Origin: Brachypodium distachyon
Taxonomy: Eukaryota > Streptophyta > Magnoliopsida > Poales > Poaceae
Direction of reading: 5' to 3'
Length of the DNA stretch: 64,000 nucleotides
Assembly: GCF_000005505.3 (NCBI RefSeq)
Contig: NC_016133.3
Location: 44,853,237 to 44,917,236 of the forward strand
Positions 49,925-61,390 of the stretch are shown here, piece by piece. The notes beneath the pieces are model-generated. The model was not told the origin of the DNA, made no database searches, and was given only the letters and a program-made list of their open reading frames with translations. Every line of letters starts with the position of its first letter. Position 1 is the stretch's first letter. Both the position numbers and the translations under genes were made by a program.

Positions 49925-50925
49925 GTTCAGCTATGGCGGCTGGATCACTCTGTTGCGCTCGGTAATCTTTGCCATTCTTTGTTCTACCCCACCGCCATGC
50001 GGACTTGCAAGTGGGGCAAAATCTAGAACAAGTTTTGTTAAATATGGTAAGATTAGAAAATTCTCACTAAATGGAGTAGTTGTTGTCAACAAATTCAAAC
50101 TAGAGGGTAAAAGGTGGAAATTATACTAAAGACATACAAGAGTTGATGATTTGACATGTTTTACATTGCCATGTGATGGGCCTGCTGAGATATATAAAAT
50201 GCATGTTAAAACAAATTGGTAATGAAGACTCCTATTTGGATATTTATTACACATATAGTCACCCTCAAGCATATACATGCAGGGGCAATCGCTTTTCTAA
50301 ACCATTGAAGATGGCAGACAGAGAAAGAAAGGCGCTTTCTTCTTCGTTGCAGGAATGAAACCGTTGGGCTCGTTTTTAGTAAACCCAGGGGGCTAAATGC
50401 AAAATTTTGCGTGGCAAGTTTTAGCATCATCATCAACCGGACAGTTCTAAGTAGATAAGTGGGTCCCACGGCAACTTGCCACGCGGCATATGCAGACATG
50501 CGGGCCTAGCACTAGTTGCCATCCGCCATTTTCCTCGTCTCGGAGTTCGTGCCTGACCCGAGACCCATTGCCCCCGACTCCAGCAGGCAGCGGCGCAGTT
50601 GTTCTGGAAGATGCCGGCGGCGGTCCATTTGGGAGCGGCATTGCCTTGGGCAAGATCAAATCAGGTACCCGAACCCACAACCATGCTCAATTTCATCTTG
50701 TTTTGCTTGATTCGAGTCCAATGGCACTGATTTCTTCTGTTCCCCTTTTCTAGGGTTTGTGGGGCGGGGGGTTGTGGGCTGGGCGGGCTTGATTTGAGAC
50801 ATGGAATCACCCGAACGGGCTCATAATGAGTAAGTATTCTTTCTCTGAAGCAGTAATTTCGTTCAATTCTAGCCGATTTGATATCCGTCGGTCAATTGCT
50901 TGTGGGGGGAGGAAATTGATTTGGT
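49925..50925. other. Spacer between the TIR element and the MULE gene
   Basis: Near 50380-50480 the sequence (GGGGGCTAAATGCAAAATTTTGC, GTGGGTCCCAC) has the look of a MULE terminal region, but I could not match it confidently with a right end. No gene is supported. Confidence 0.3.
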
Positions 50926-50928
50926 TCC

Positions 50929-53900
50929 GTGCCCTGTAGAAATGAAGAACCCATGGACGGAAAGGAACGTGTTAGAGTGAAGTTTCGTCCTTGCATTGGG
51001 AAGTTAGACGACGACAATGTTAAGGTGATTAATAGGAATACCATAGAAACGGTGAGAATCAAGGCGGATGGCATTAGTGTTGTAGATTTCATAGGAGAGT
51101 TGGGTAAGACGGTGGTATGGGGTTCAAGCCAAGAGCTGGAATTAGGCAGCTAGCTATGTGGGGAGGGGGAACTACCGGCGAATCACGACAGCTGCGTAGC
51201 TTTTTTGAAGCAATCGTACATGGTCGGAGAAGGACAGGGGATCCTGAGATAACAATTTATGCGGACATAATTGATGGGAGGGAAGACTCACCTGTAGGAT
51301 TAGTTCGATTGCGAGCTGCAGAAGCCATGAACGACGCAGCATTCCTTGCAGACAGCGAGCCCGTGCGGAATGTGCGAGATTTAGGTCCGAACAGTCTTAA
51401 TCTGCCAGAAGATTTGGGGTCGGGGCAGGGAGAAGGACCATCTGTTGATTGAATAAAGTAGATATTGATCTGCCAACAGATATTGCTCCACAAATTTTCA
51501 GTGAGGAAAAATTGGCCAAACTTCTTGGAATTCGATTGCCTAATGATAAAAGGACGTTTCTGCCCCCCCCTCCTGAGCAGAGTGTGCCCCGGATCAACGT
51601 GGTGATGATTACGAAGATGAAGTTAAGCTCCTCTTTGCACAAGGAGGAGAAGAAGTAGATGACAGAAATGAAGAAGAGATGCGCGCGGTTCATGACAAGG
51701 ATGATCCTGATATATCAGTTGGGACATTTTGGTCTAGTATGGAGGAATTGAAGATGGCTTTCAGGTCATATGCTGTGAAGAAAGAGTTTCAAGGGAGGAC
51801 GGCATGGACTGACAAGAACAGGTTCACAGCTAAATGCAGGGGTAAGGATGGGGATATGAAGCCTTGTCGATGGTATATGTCTGCGAGAAGGCAACCTGAC
51901 GGGAGGTTCATAAGGGTCAATCGGAGGCCACATGACCACACATGTATGACATCCGGGAGGAGAATCACGAAGATGACTTCTCAAGCCTGGGTCGCAGAAA
52001 AGGTGAAGCCCATTCTGACCAAAAAACCAAGCACAACTGCAAAACAACTTCAAGATGACTTGGAAAGGGATTACAAGTGCACTATTAGCTACAACACTGT
52101 GTGGAAAGGGAAGCAAATTGCTATGAAGGATCTGTATGGTGACTGGGGCAATACATTCAGAATGTTGTACAACTTTAGAGCCGAAATGGAATTGAGGTCA
52201 CCAGGCAGCGTAGTTGAGATACATACCTATACAAAAGATGATGGTAGGGTATTTTTTTCTTGGTTCTTTATGGCAATGAAGCCTTGCTTGGATGGTTTTA
52301 AAGCAGGGTGCCGTCCCTACTTGAGCATAGACTCCACTGCGTTGAATGGGAAATGGAAGGCTGCGGCCATTGCCCTAGATGGCAACAATTGGATGTTTCC
52401 AGTTGTTGTAGGCTTGTTTTAGTCAGAGACAGAGGCTGATTGGACTTGGTTCATGCTTCAGTTGAAAAGGGCACTAGGACACATGAATCCCTTATCCATA
52501 TGCACTGATGCTTGTAAGGGTCTTGAGAATGCAGTAAAAAATGTGTTTCCACATGAAGAGCAGAGGGAGTGCTTTGGCCATTTGTGGCTGAATTTGGTTA
52601 AAAAGTTTCAAGGAAAAGTTTTTGGAAGAATGTGGCCAGCAGCAAGAGCCTACAAGCAGGACACTTACAAGTACCATATGGATAAGATGTTGTCAATCTC
52701 TGAGGGGGTTTGTCCAGAATTTGGTGTATATCTGAAAACCTACCATTCTTTGTTATGGTACAGAAGTGGCTTTAATACGGATATCAAAGTTGATCATATC
52801 AATAACCACTTGGCAGAAAGTTTTAACAGTTGGATAAGAGATCTGAAGGGCCTGCCTGTTCATGAGCTCATTGACAACATCAGGATAAGATTAATGAATC
52901 TATTCAATATCAGAAGACAACTAGGTGAGAAATTGCATCAAGACAAACTACCAACAGTGGTTCAACAGCTTGTATGCAAGAGTAGAGAACTCATGCACTA
53001 CACTGTTGTGAATGCCTCAATTAACTCTGCTGAGGTTATGAACAAAAGGAACATGAGGAGGCATGTGGTGAAGCTTCATTTACATGAATGCTCCTGTCTT
53101 GAGTGGCAAGCAACAGGCAAACCTTGTGAGCATGCTATAGTAGTGTTGTCACAGAGAGAGCACTTGATGATGGGGGAATATCTGCATGAATATTACTCAG
53201 TGGCCATGTTAAGAGCAGCATATGCAGGAATTATTGAGCCATTTACAGACCAATCACAATGGCCTGAAGTTCCACTAGAAGTTGACATGCATGCCTCAGA
53301 CTTAACTAGAAAACCAGGTAGGCCTAAACAGAAACGTTTTAAAAGTTTCTTTGAGCGTGGTGGTAAAAAAGGAACGAAAGGTCAAATGAAAGGGAACAAA
53401 GGGGAATTAACAGATGAGGAGATAGAGAAAGATATTGAGAAAGAGAAAAAGAAAGAGCAAGAGAAACTGAAAACAAAAGCAGGCATAGGCATCAAACACA
53501 GATGCACCAGATGTCTAGAAATCGGACATTGTGCTAATTCGCCTTTCTACGTTTTCAAGGTTCCTAAACCATCAAGAGAATTTTGCAGTTTTGACTTTGT
53601 ATCATAATGCTTGAGTTTTAACATTACCTTCTTCTTTCTTCCACGGATCGTGGTAAAAGCAAGACCGGAGCGGGATCTGAAGAATTTCCTGAAGATGCCC
53701 CTCACCTTGAAAAATGCACTGCATGTCTAGAACCTGGTCATCGTGTTGGTTCCATTTTCTGCGCCCTAACTCCACCGAAACCTAAAAGGTAAGAATTTTG
53801 CCCATTTGACTTTTCAATCATAATGCTTGTGATTTTGACATTTCTTTTTGCAGGGGTCGTGGAAGACCGAAACCTGTTGTTCAAGAACAACTGCCAACTG

Positions 53901-54280
53901 AAAATGGTGTTGAAGAACAAGGGCCAGCTGAAGATATTGCAGAACAGTTGCCAGCTGAAGCTGTTGCAGAACAGGTGCCAACTGCTGAAGCAAATTGGGA
54001 ACCGTTGCCAAATGATAATGGATATGATTGGCCACCTGAAGGTGATTGGCAAACTCATTGTGAAAATGCAGAAGTTGATGATTGGCCAACTGAAGTTGTT
54101 GAAGGTACTGACAATTCTAAAGATTGTGACCATTATGAAGATTTAGTGATTGATGAAGACAAAAAGGATGTCCCAATTGGTGTGCTGGTAAAGGAGTATC
54201 GCAAAAAAAGGAAGAGAGGAGGAAAGAAGGTGCTGAAAAAAGAGTGTTCTGTATCTACTTTGTATGGGAGAGCTGTGTGA
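50929..54280 (+). pseudogene. MuDR-type (MULE) transposase with an in-frame stop
   Basis: A weak N-terminal region (RVRVKFRPCIGKLDD...VVWGSSQELEL, 50929-51150, then other frames) leads to an open frame 51590-52419. That frame has the MuDR DNA-binding-like block SMEELKMAFRSYAVKK, CRWYMSARRQPDGRF, and the transposase core YLSIDSTALNGKW. TAG at 52420-52422 interrupts it, and the same frame resumes at once (SETEADWTWFMLQLKRA) to 53607, with CTDACKGLENAV, NNHLAESFNSW and a SWIM zinc finger (CSCLEWQATGKPCEH). The Asp/Asp/Glu set fits a DDE enzyme. A CCHC-like knuckle (CTRCLEIGHCANSP) follows. A second one (CTACLEPGHRVGS, near 53715) and an acidic C-terminal exon 53854-54280 continue. Few lesions suggest recent loss of function, or sequence error. 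Confidence 0.85.
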
Positions 54281-54283
54281 GCT

Positions 54284-56209
54284 CATTTGTGTTGACAAAA
54301 TTTTCTGTGTCATTTGTATTGAGAAACATTTGTGTTGAGGATTATGTGTGAGCTCATTTGTGTGAGTTTCATTTGTATTGAGAAACATTTGTGTGACAGA
54401 TTCTGTGTTAATCATATTATGTGTATTACTGTTAATCAATGAGGATTAGTGTTAATCAGTTGTATTGAGAACCATTCATACTACCAAGTTGTATTGAGAA
54501 CCATTCATATTATGTGTTAATCAGATTATGTTGGGTTGCTTTCTCACTTAGAAAGTGGGTTCCAGGCACTCCCTTGAGCACAGGCATAGGGTGCTGGAAA
54601 TGTGCTCCAAAAGGGGGTCTTAGACAGCCAAAATGGTCCATTTTGTAAGCATCATCGAAAAATAGACTTGCTTTAAATTGGAAAGTGATTGGCAAAATGG
54701 AACATCCTTGCAAATTTATTGGCACAGCCGAAATTTCAAATCAATTTGACAAAGTTAACTTGCTCAAATTCACGGTTTAAATTTGAATAACAGTATCTTA
54801 AACGACTCTTAAAGCCACACTGCTACATGGAAATTGAAATTTGTACGTCAACATGTCATCTCCTTACTAAGTTGTACACATTTGCCAAAATTGAATTCAT
54901 TCTGAGCAACTAGAATTTCAAATAGTTTTCAAATTTGTTTGACCAATTTCAAATTTCAGGCCTTTTTGCATACTGAATTTATTTTGTGATTCCACAATTA
55001 ATTCAATACATACTTTACCCTCCTCCATACCAAATTTCATAACATTTCATCAAAAATTTAGGTGTCTTTTTACAAGTATGGTGGTTTTTAAATGATTTTC
55101 AAAATTTAAAAAATCAAATTTAACCACAAACTGAAATTTTAATCTTTCATGCTGAGATACTATAAAATAGTAGATACTGGTCCAAATTTGAAGTGATTTA
55201 GACAAGTGCTTCTAAGTGAATGAAAATGCGACCGAATCTAGAACATGAGAGTGAGTGATTCTAAAACATGTCAGTGGGATGTGCTATTTTCAACACAACC
55301 TATGATCATAATTATTCAAAATCATCTGCATTTTTTATGCGATCTCAACATGACAAATAAAGAACACTTGCAAGTTTTTAGATTTTTCTGATCAATATTT
55401 CCTTTATTTTTATATTTCCCATCTTCAAAATCCCTTAAAAGTCCAAAAAACATGCATCACTCGTGTCACATCATTAATATTGTCATGTTTCAAACTTCTA
55501 TCAGTAGTGGGAGGATCTTATGAAACTTCCATACCAAAGGAAAAAGTTCATTTGAGTTCTCTATTGCTCCGTTTTGAATTTCCAAAGAAAATCATCAATA
55601 ATTCAAGTAATGTACGAACTATAGTATTCTACCTCCAGAAATTCTGAAATTTGTACACACGATGTAGGTGACACTTATATTGTTGCAGAAAAATTTAGAC
55701 TCCAAATATCATACAAATGGTACATAATCTGCCCCAAATACAAATTCTGCAGAAACCTTTATCTGTCCTTGTATGCCGGCTTGCTCATTAGAGTTTTGCC
55801 CAAAAGCTGATCAGTATCCCTTCATTACCCCACTGGCTAGAGACACATGCTTCAAGCTGCGCAACCCGCATTTGACTCTCCACAGCCCCAGTTGTTAAAG
55901 GGGGCACTTTTTTTTTACTGCGCTTCCCTGCTAACTCCTAACCAGCAAAACTTACAGATTAAACCTCTTCTGATTTGCAAATTCATAGGCAGCACTATCT
56001 TCTTCCCGCGATCAACAATCTCCCGTGGGGTTCTCCCGAGCCACTTCCCCGTTCTCACTCACTCTCTCCTCACCCCTTCTTCTCTTTTCCTTCTCCACTA
56101 AGGCTCCTTCTTCCTTCTCTCCTCCAACCGAAATCCCCATTCCTCCCAAGCTCAAATCCCTAGCCACCGAAATCCCTTCCCCTTTGCCGTCCTAAGCTCG
56201 AAGGAGGCA
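54284..56209. other. AT-rich 3' region of the MULE and spacer
   Basis: 54290-54520 has repeated phrases (TTGTATTGAGAA-CATT, GAGCTCATTTGTGT, GTGTTAATCA). 54750-55800 is AT-rich without coding signal. 55980-56200 is CT-rich, like a 5' UTR for the next ORF. Confidence 0.35.
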
Positions 56210-57004
56210 ATGCCGGAGGGGGATGAGCTCGCCGCCGCATTTCGGCTGCTCCACATTGGGGATGAACCAGCCCCGGTTCTTCCTCACCGTGACCTAGCTC
56301 TGGCGGCGGCAACTGCGCCGGCGGCTGCTTTTAATCCGGATCCGGCCGTCCCCATCCCGCGCGTAGATGCTATCGGTGCAGCACTCGCTGTTTTGTGGGC
56401 TGCCTGTGCCGGCCTTGCGCGGGTTGTGGCCGGCCTCATCGGCCACGGCCCGCTCTGCCCACTCATCGGAGCAGCAGGCCCCGCTGGCGTCGTCCACGGG
56501 CCACAGGCGCCCCAAGCTGCTGGCCAGCTCCCCCTTGTTGGGCCACTTGCTCCTGGCCAGCTCGTCGGCCGTGGGCCGCAAGCGGGTGGCCAAGCTCGGC
56601 GTGGCTCCACGGCCGTGGTGCTTCTAGCTGACGTGGCAGGATACGAAATCCACTTCGTTGCCGCCATTGATGGCTCAGGCACCCGTGGCCAGACGGCAAT
56701 CGCCCCCATTGCAGCATTTGGTGCCTTCGCATTGTGTCTCGTTGGCTCTTTTGTGCGCTGGCGTATGCCTCGATTCCATTGGCTTTCTACAGGTGATGGA
56801 GTGCAACATCACGCCAGAGGTGGAGAAGCAGGACCACGAGGTGCAATCCGGGCCGAAGACGAAGGCCTCGTCGTGCTTGGCGTCACTAGTCGTCATGAGC
56901 TGCGGTTGGCGGTGATGGGCGGCAGCCTAGATTGGTGCACCGCTTATGTGATGGTCATCGCTGCGATTTGCTTGGTTGCTCTTGTGTGCCAATTCATCTT
57001 CTAA
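56210..57004 (+). CDS. Hypothetical 264-codon ORF with C-terminal membrane segment
   Basis: The start at 56210 follows a CT-rich leader. The frame is Ala/Gly/Pro-rich and compositionally biased (MPEGDELAAAFRLLHIGDEP at the start) and ends with a strong hydrophobic stretch (VIAAICLVALVCQFIF) before the stop at 57004. It lies between the MULE transposase and the GRF gene. I recognise no domain. The long frames in the other reading frames of this GC-rich region show that openness alone is weak evidence. It may be an extra gene of the MULE or captured sequence. Confidence 0.35.
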   Translation: MPEGDELAAAFRLLHIGDEPAPVLPHRDLALAAATAPAAAFNPDPAVPIPRVDAIGAALAVLWAACAGLARVVAGLIGHGPLCPLIGAAGPAGVVHGPQAPQAAGQLPLVGPLAPGQLVGRGPQAGGQARRGSTAVVLLADVAGYEIHFVAAIDGSGTRGQTAIAPIAAFGAFALCLVGSFVRWRMPRFHWLSTGDGVQHHARGGEAGPRGAIRAEDEGLVVLGVTSRHELRLAVMGGSLDWCTAYVMVIAAICLVALVCQFIF

Positions 57005-57447
57005 AACAGAGCATGAGCAGCGAGAAGCTTGGAGATGGTAGCATAGAGAAGTAGGGATCTTATATATGCAAGCGTCCCACCTTTTGGAGATGTTGTGGTT
57101 AGGCGACTAGTTATCCTACTAGATGTTGTGGTTAAGCCCGTTTATTACGTTTGGTTTGAGCCTTTTGTTAATTTCACGCAGTGAAATGGGGGCTGCAAAT
57201 CAAACGACTCTACTATTAGAACTCCAGAATTATGTAACCGACATTAAGTACTGTAGTATTAGAACTTCACCTATGACAAGCCAGATTATCTCAGAAACAC
57301 CAGTTTCATGCATTACACCATTCTGTTACATGGATCTAGTTCTTATTCTCAAATACTACAATAAACCATTGAACAACATCTTCTTGCCATTGCCCTCACA
57401 GTAGCAACACTAAGCAACAGCAAAGCCCACCTTGCCCCCTGCTGCAA
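57005..57447. other. Spacer between the hypothetical ORF and the GRF gene
   Basis: It lies between two convergent genes and probably contains both 3' ends. No repeat was identified. Confidence 0.3.
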
Positions 57448-58030
57448 CTAAAATCGAAACCCCACTAAAATCAAACCCAACATCACAATACAAGCATAAA
57501 ACAATTTGGCCACTTGAAGTTCTTCTTTCCTCAACTCCACAATCTTGCTAAGCTTCTCATTCATGCTAGTCATCTCCTTCAAAAACAGCAATGCTGCCTT
57601 CTCACTGCCCTCCTCTGCCCTCGGGTCTGTCCTCGGTGTCTCCTCTTCCCTCCCTTGCAACTTCCCCTCCAATTGAAGCTTTTCCACGTACGAATCCATC
57701 CACATGAAGAAGGTGCATTGGCTCAGTAGCTACAACAACATAAGAGTCCACATCAATTTTGTCAATTTCGGCTCCAATTAACCACAACCTAAAATTCTTA
57801 AATTTCTAATTGAATCAAAATTGAATGCCAAATCAACAAGCAATTACCTTCCCAGGCTGTGGCCGGCTCTCACACTTGACGAATTCGCGGTCGAAATTTC
57901 CGGTGTCCAATTTCTTGCACGTCAAGCGGACGAGGGGTTCGACCCGTGGGCAATTGGGGCACTGGGTGAGGGGAACTACCCCATACCTCGGCCACACGCT
58001 ACTACGGGACGATGAGGACGACTGAGTCAT
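57448..58030 (-). CDS. GRF-type zinc-finger protein with C-terminal transmembrane segment
   Basis: Exon 1 58030-57848 and exon 2 57729-57448, joined in phase (AAG|GTAATT donor; TTGTAG|CTA acceptor), give 154 residues. The N-terminus is Ser-rich (MTQSSSSSRSS), followed by WPRYGVVPLTQCPNCPR, then TGNFDREFVKCESRP and, after the splice, QCTFFMWMDSYVEKLQLEG. CPxC...REFVKC...CTFF-W is the GRF zinc-finger pattern, with FDRE in place of the usual GR-F. A Glu/Lys-rich helical region and a hydrophobic tail (FYACIVMLGLILVGFRF) end the protein. Small GRF proteins of this shape are abundant in grass genomes, often beside MULEs; function unknown. I infer, but cannot prove, that it is part of the same element as the transposase. 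Confidence 0.7.
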
Positions 58031-58140
58031 CTTCTTCACGGAAGCTGGACGGCGAATCACGGCTAGGTCTAGCTGCGCACGGCGGCGCCAACCTAGGGAA
58101 GAACCGGGGCCGGCGAAACGCAGAAGTGGACGTCCGGCCT

Positions 58141-58430
58141 GGAGTGGAGACGCGGGGCAGCAGTAGCCGAGCTGGAGACGCGGGCCGGCGCAGCAGCGGG
58201 GGGTGGGGGCCTGCCGGTGAGATGGCGGCGCCGCTGTCTGGATGGAAATGGGGAACGGGCCGAGACGTGACGCGGGACTGCGCAGCGGTGGGGCAGTCTC
58301 TACGCGGGGCAGCAGGAGCCAGCTGGAGACGCGGGCCGGCGCAGCAGCAGGGGGTGGGGGCCTGCTGGTGAGATGGCGGCGCCGCTCTCCGCCGCTGTCT
58401 GATGGAAATGGGGAACGGGCCGACACGAGG
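58141..58430. repeat. Tandem duplication, period ~170 bp, upstream of the GRF gene
   Basis: GCTGGAGACGCGGGCCGGCG, GGGGGCCTGC-GGTGAGATGG and GATGGAAATGGGGAACGGGC occur near 58171-58258 and again near 58322-58422. It is GC-rich and close to identical, so probably recent. Confidence 0.75.
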
Positions 58431-58781
58431 GGGACGCCCCCTTTTATTTTTCAAGGTTCTGATTTTTTTTCCTCCCACGTAGACCCCACAATTAATGGTC
58501 AAAGTATGACAGTTAGGGCCCACCTGAAGAAGGGCAAGTACTGACAGGTGGGACCCGTGCCAACGGATAAGTTCTGACATGTGGGTCCCCCACGCTAACT
58601 AACAATTCCTGTACAGCATCTTAGAAGACTCGCTTTGGCTTTTTTGCACTTCGCCCTATCTTGTGAGCCAGCGCAGCGTGGAATGATTCGCATCGTCAAA
58701 CTCATCCTTCTGCGCCAGCGTGAGGCGAGTCTGCTCTTCAATGGTTTCCGTAAGCAATTATCTCATACATGCATGTCATAT
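58431..58781. other. Spacer, possible MULE right end
   Basis: GTGGGTCCCCCACG and GGTGGGACCCG phrases and TTTTTTGCACTTCGCCC near 58640 resemble the left-end region near 50400 (GGGTCCCAC; GGGCTAAATGCAAAATT complement), which might be diverged terminal repeats. Not resolved. Confidence 0.3.
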
Positions 58782-59639
58782 TTATGCACGGCTGACATGG
58801 CGTGATACGGGAACAAGAAAGAGCTTCTCCTTCCGACGCATAGTCATCCCAAACACATCTGTCACATCCACATCCTCAGGACGCATCCCATTCAGGAGCT
58901 TCCAATCAAAGAAGTACATGAGGTTAGCGAGCATGATCTCCACTGTAGCCATCCCAAAGTTTATCCCGGGACATATCCTCCGCCCAGCCCCAAAAGGCAA
59001 GAACTGGAAGTCCCTCCCCTTGAAGTCCGGTGCCGGTGCGCCACCGCCATCGTCGTTGACCATGAACCTCTCCGGCACGAACTCGCTAGCGTCCTCCCAT
59101 GACGCTGTGTCCCCGCCGACGGCCCATGCGTTGACGATGACCTGGGTCTCGGCGGGGACCTTGTAGCCGTCGATGACGCATTCCGCCATGGAAAGGTGCG
59201 GGAGGAGGAGCGGCACCGGCGGGTGCAGCCGGAGCGTCTCCTTTACGACGGCCTGCAGGTAGGCCATGGCGCCTAGGTCATCTTCTGTGACCATTTGCTG
59301 GTGTTCTCGTGTGTCTTGTCCCTAACCTCGGCTTGGAGCTTGGCCATGAGGTGTGGCTTGCGCATCAGCTCCGCCATGGCAAACTCAAGGACTATGTATG
59401 ACGTGTCTGTGCCCGCTATGAACATGTCCTGTACATATAGGATTATTTGATCAAAAGCGTCAGCACTAAATTAAGGTCATAAGGACACGTATATGAATAT
59501 GACGAAGCTCGCCATTAATTTATCAGCGAATTAGGCTTACCAACAACATCTCTCAGTACTAGTAGTACTCTTGAACTTAAATATGTCAATCATATGTGTC
59601 ATAAACACACAACGAAGCAATTGTAATCCGGGATAACTC

Positions 59640-59870
59640 GTACGTTCTTAAATGTAAGAAATTTTACGTTTGTCACAAGTTAAAATTCTTGAACTTTGAC
59701 CAAATCTACAGAGAAATTTACAAAAATATATAACTCTAAATTAGTTTTATTAACTCTACCATAATATATATTATCATAGCATACTCATTTGATATTGTAG
59801 ATATTACTAGGTTTTTCTATAAACTTGGTTAGGACTTCTTAAATTTAGGAAAAAGAAGTACTGGTATGTA
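59640..59870. mobile_element. Degenerate mariner/Stowaway-like sequence in the copy 2 intron
   Basis: GTTCTTAAATGTAAG, TTGAACTTTGACCAAATCTA and CTTCTTAAATTTAGGAAAAAGAAGTA resemble common diverged Tc1/mariner remnants of grass genomes. Terminal repeats are imperfect. Confidence 0.4.
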
Positions 59871-59889
59871 CTAGCAAAGACCAACAAAT

Positions 59890-60270
59890 TAACTAGTGCT
59901 AATTAAAGGAAAAGATGAAGCTGCACCCATCTGTGATGCGCCTCCAATCTCCATCCCTCTCGCGTGGCTGGAGATCAGTGCAGAACGCTGCCGAGAGATG
60001 TTGGCGCCGCATCCATATCGCCCTGGCGCCTCCGCCACATTGCGCGGCCATGTGGCACTGTCGTGGCTCAGAGCTGTCGCACACTAGCCCGCCGCCCAGC
60101 TGAGCATCCCTGCTGCGCCACCGCCAAGAAGGGGCGAGACGCACGGGAGGTGGGGCGAGCGAGGTGGGTCCCATATGTCAGGGGTGAGTATGTGTTTTTG
60201 GGCGCGGATCTCAATGCGGACGGATGGGATCGAGGGTGCTGTGCGGACGGTTGCAGGAAATCCTCTCTCC
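59890..60270. other. GC-rich insertion in the copy 2 intron
   Basis: A ~380-bp GC-rich block, absent from the copy 1 intron, with overlapping frames on both strands but no motif. Probably transposon-derived. Confidence 0.4.
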
Positions 60271-61390
60271 TAATTAAATTGTGTAATTATATGTACACGT
60301 TGTTGAGTGTACGTACTTGAGCGATGTTGTAGCAAACAAAACAAAAAGGACTCCTTGAGAGACACAATTAATTAGGAGTAGAGTAATTACCATCAAGATT
60401 GCCTTGATATCCTGTCTGGTGAGGCTGTACTCCTGCCGAAGACCGAGGAGCACATCCACGAAGTCTCTCTCTTGATCTTCCTCCACGGCAATACTGCGGC
60501 TGATGTAGCAGCGAAGAAGATTTGGTTTCGTGGTTGTCTATGATCTTGTCGAGCAGCTGATCCCATCTATTCCTCAACCTGTTAGTCTTGGCAAACACCA
60601 CCCAGGCGAGCAAATCCAGCCTGCCCAGGCTCGGGAAGTAGTCCTGCACGTTGAATCCCCCCAAAGTGGCCGCGTTCCCGTCGATGACCTCCCGGAACAT
60701 CTCGTTCCGCCGGCCCTCGCGGAAGGAGCCGTTCCCGGACACGGCGCGGCACACGACGTCGTTGGTTTAGGCGCCGAGCAGCGCTGTCATGTCCACGGCA
60801 GCGGCGGCGGCTGCGGAGGACCGGATCTTGTGCATGACGAGGAGCGTCTGCTCGTCGCTGCCGCGGCGGAGGGAGAGAGAACGCACCTTGTTTGCGCTGA
60901 GCAGGTGCGTGGTGACGAGGCGCCTGGCCTGGCGCCAGTACTCGCCGTAGGGCGCGAAGGCGACGTCGGCGCCGCCGTTGAGGAGCGCGTCGGCGAGCGC
61001 GTTGTGCGGGCGGGAGGCGAAGAGGTGGTCGTGCGTGCGGAGGACGGCCTCGGCGGCGCGCGGGGTGGAGACGACGAGGTTGCGCACCTGGCCCAGGCGG
61101 AGGAGCAGGAGTCCGTTGGGGCTGCCGTGGTTGGCGGCGAGGCGGGCCAGGGAGACGTGGGGGGAGGAGCCGACCAGGTGCAGGTGGCCGATGAGGGGGA
61201 GCCCCGGAGGCGAAGGAGGGAGACGGCGGCGCCCGTGGTCATGGTCGACGTCCGTTGCTTGCTTGCCATTCCGAGCCGATCTTGAGTAATACTGGTGTAG
61301 CAGCAAGAGGAGTGGGAAGACCGGCAAGAGATAGAGAAGTAATGTTGCCTGTGGAGATGTGAGCAGTTCCGGTGTTTGTGGAGAAGCCAT

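Larger units (their letters stand above)
58782..61390 (-). pseudogene. CYP71-type cytochrome P450, copy 2, with a nonsense codon and two frameshifts
   Basis: Exon 1 61390-60391, exon 2 59428-58782. The same family as copy 1: anchor LLLYLLPVFPLLLLLHQYYS, hinge LPPSPPGLPLIGHLHLVGSS, AFAPYGEYWRQARRLV (C-helix WxxxR), then codon 208 is TAA (60767-60769) where copy 1 has TAC. The frame continues in register beyond it. Exon 1 is 2 bp short near 60488-60518 and exon 2 is 4 bp short near 59297 relative to copy 1; arithmetic confirms both. Exon 2 retains AGTDTS, KETLRLHPPVP, PERF and FGAGRRICPG. A start 9 codons upstream (61417) is possible. The intron is 962 bp against 165 in copy 1. Confidence 0.85.
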
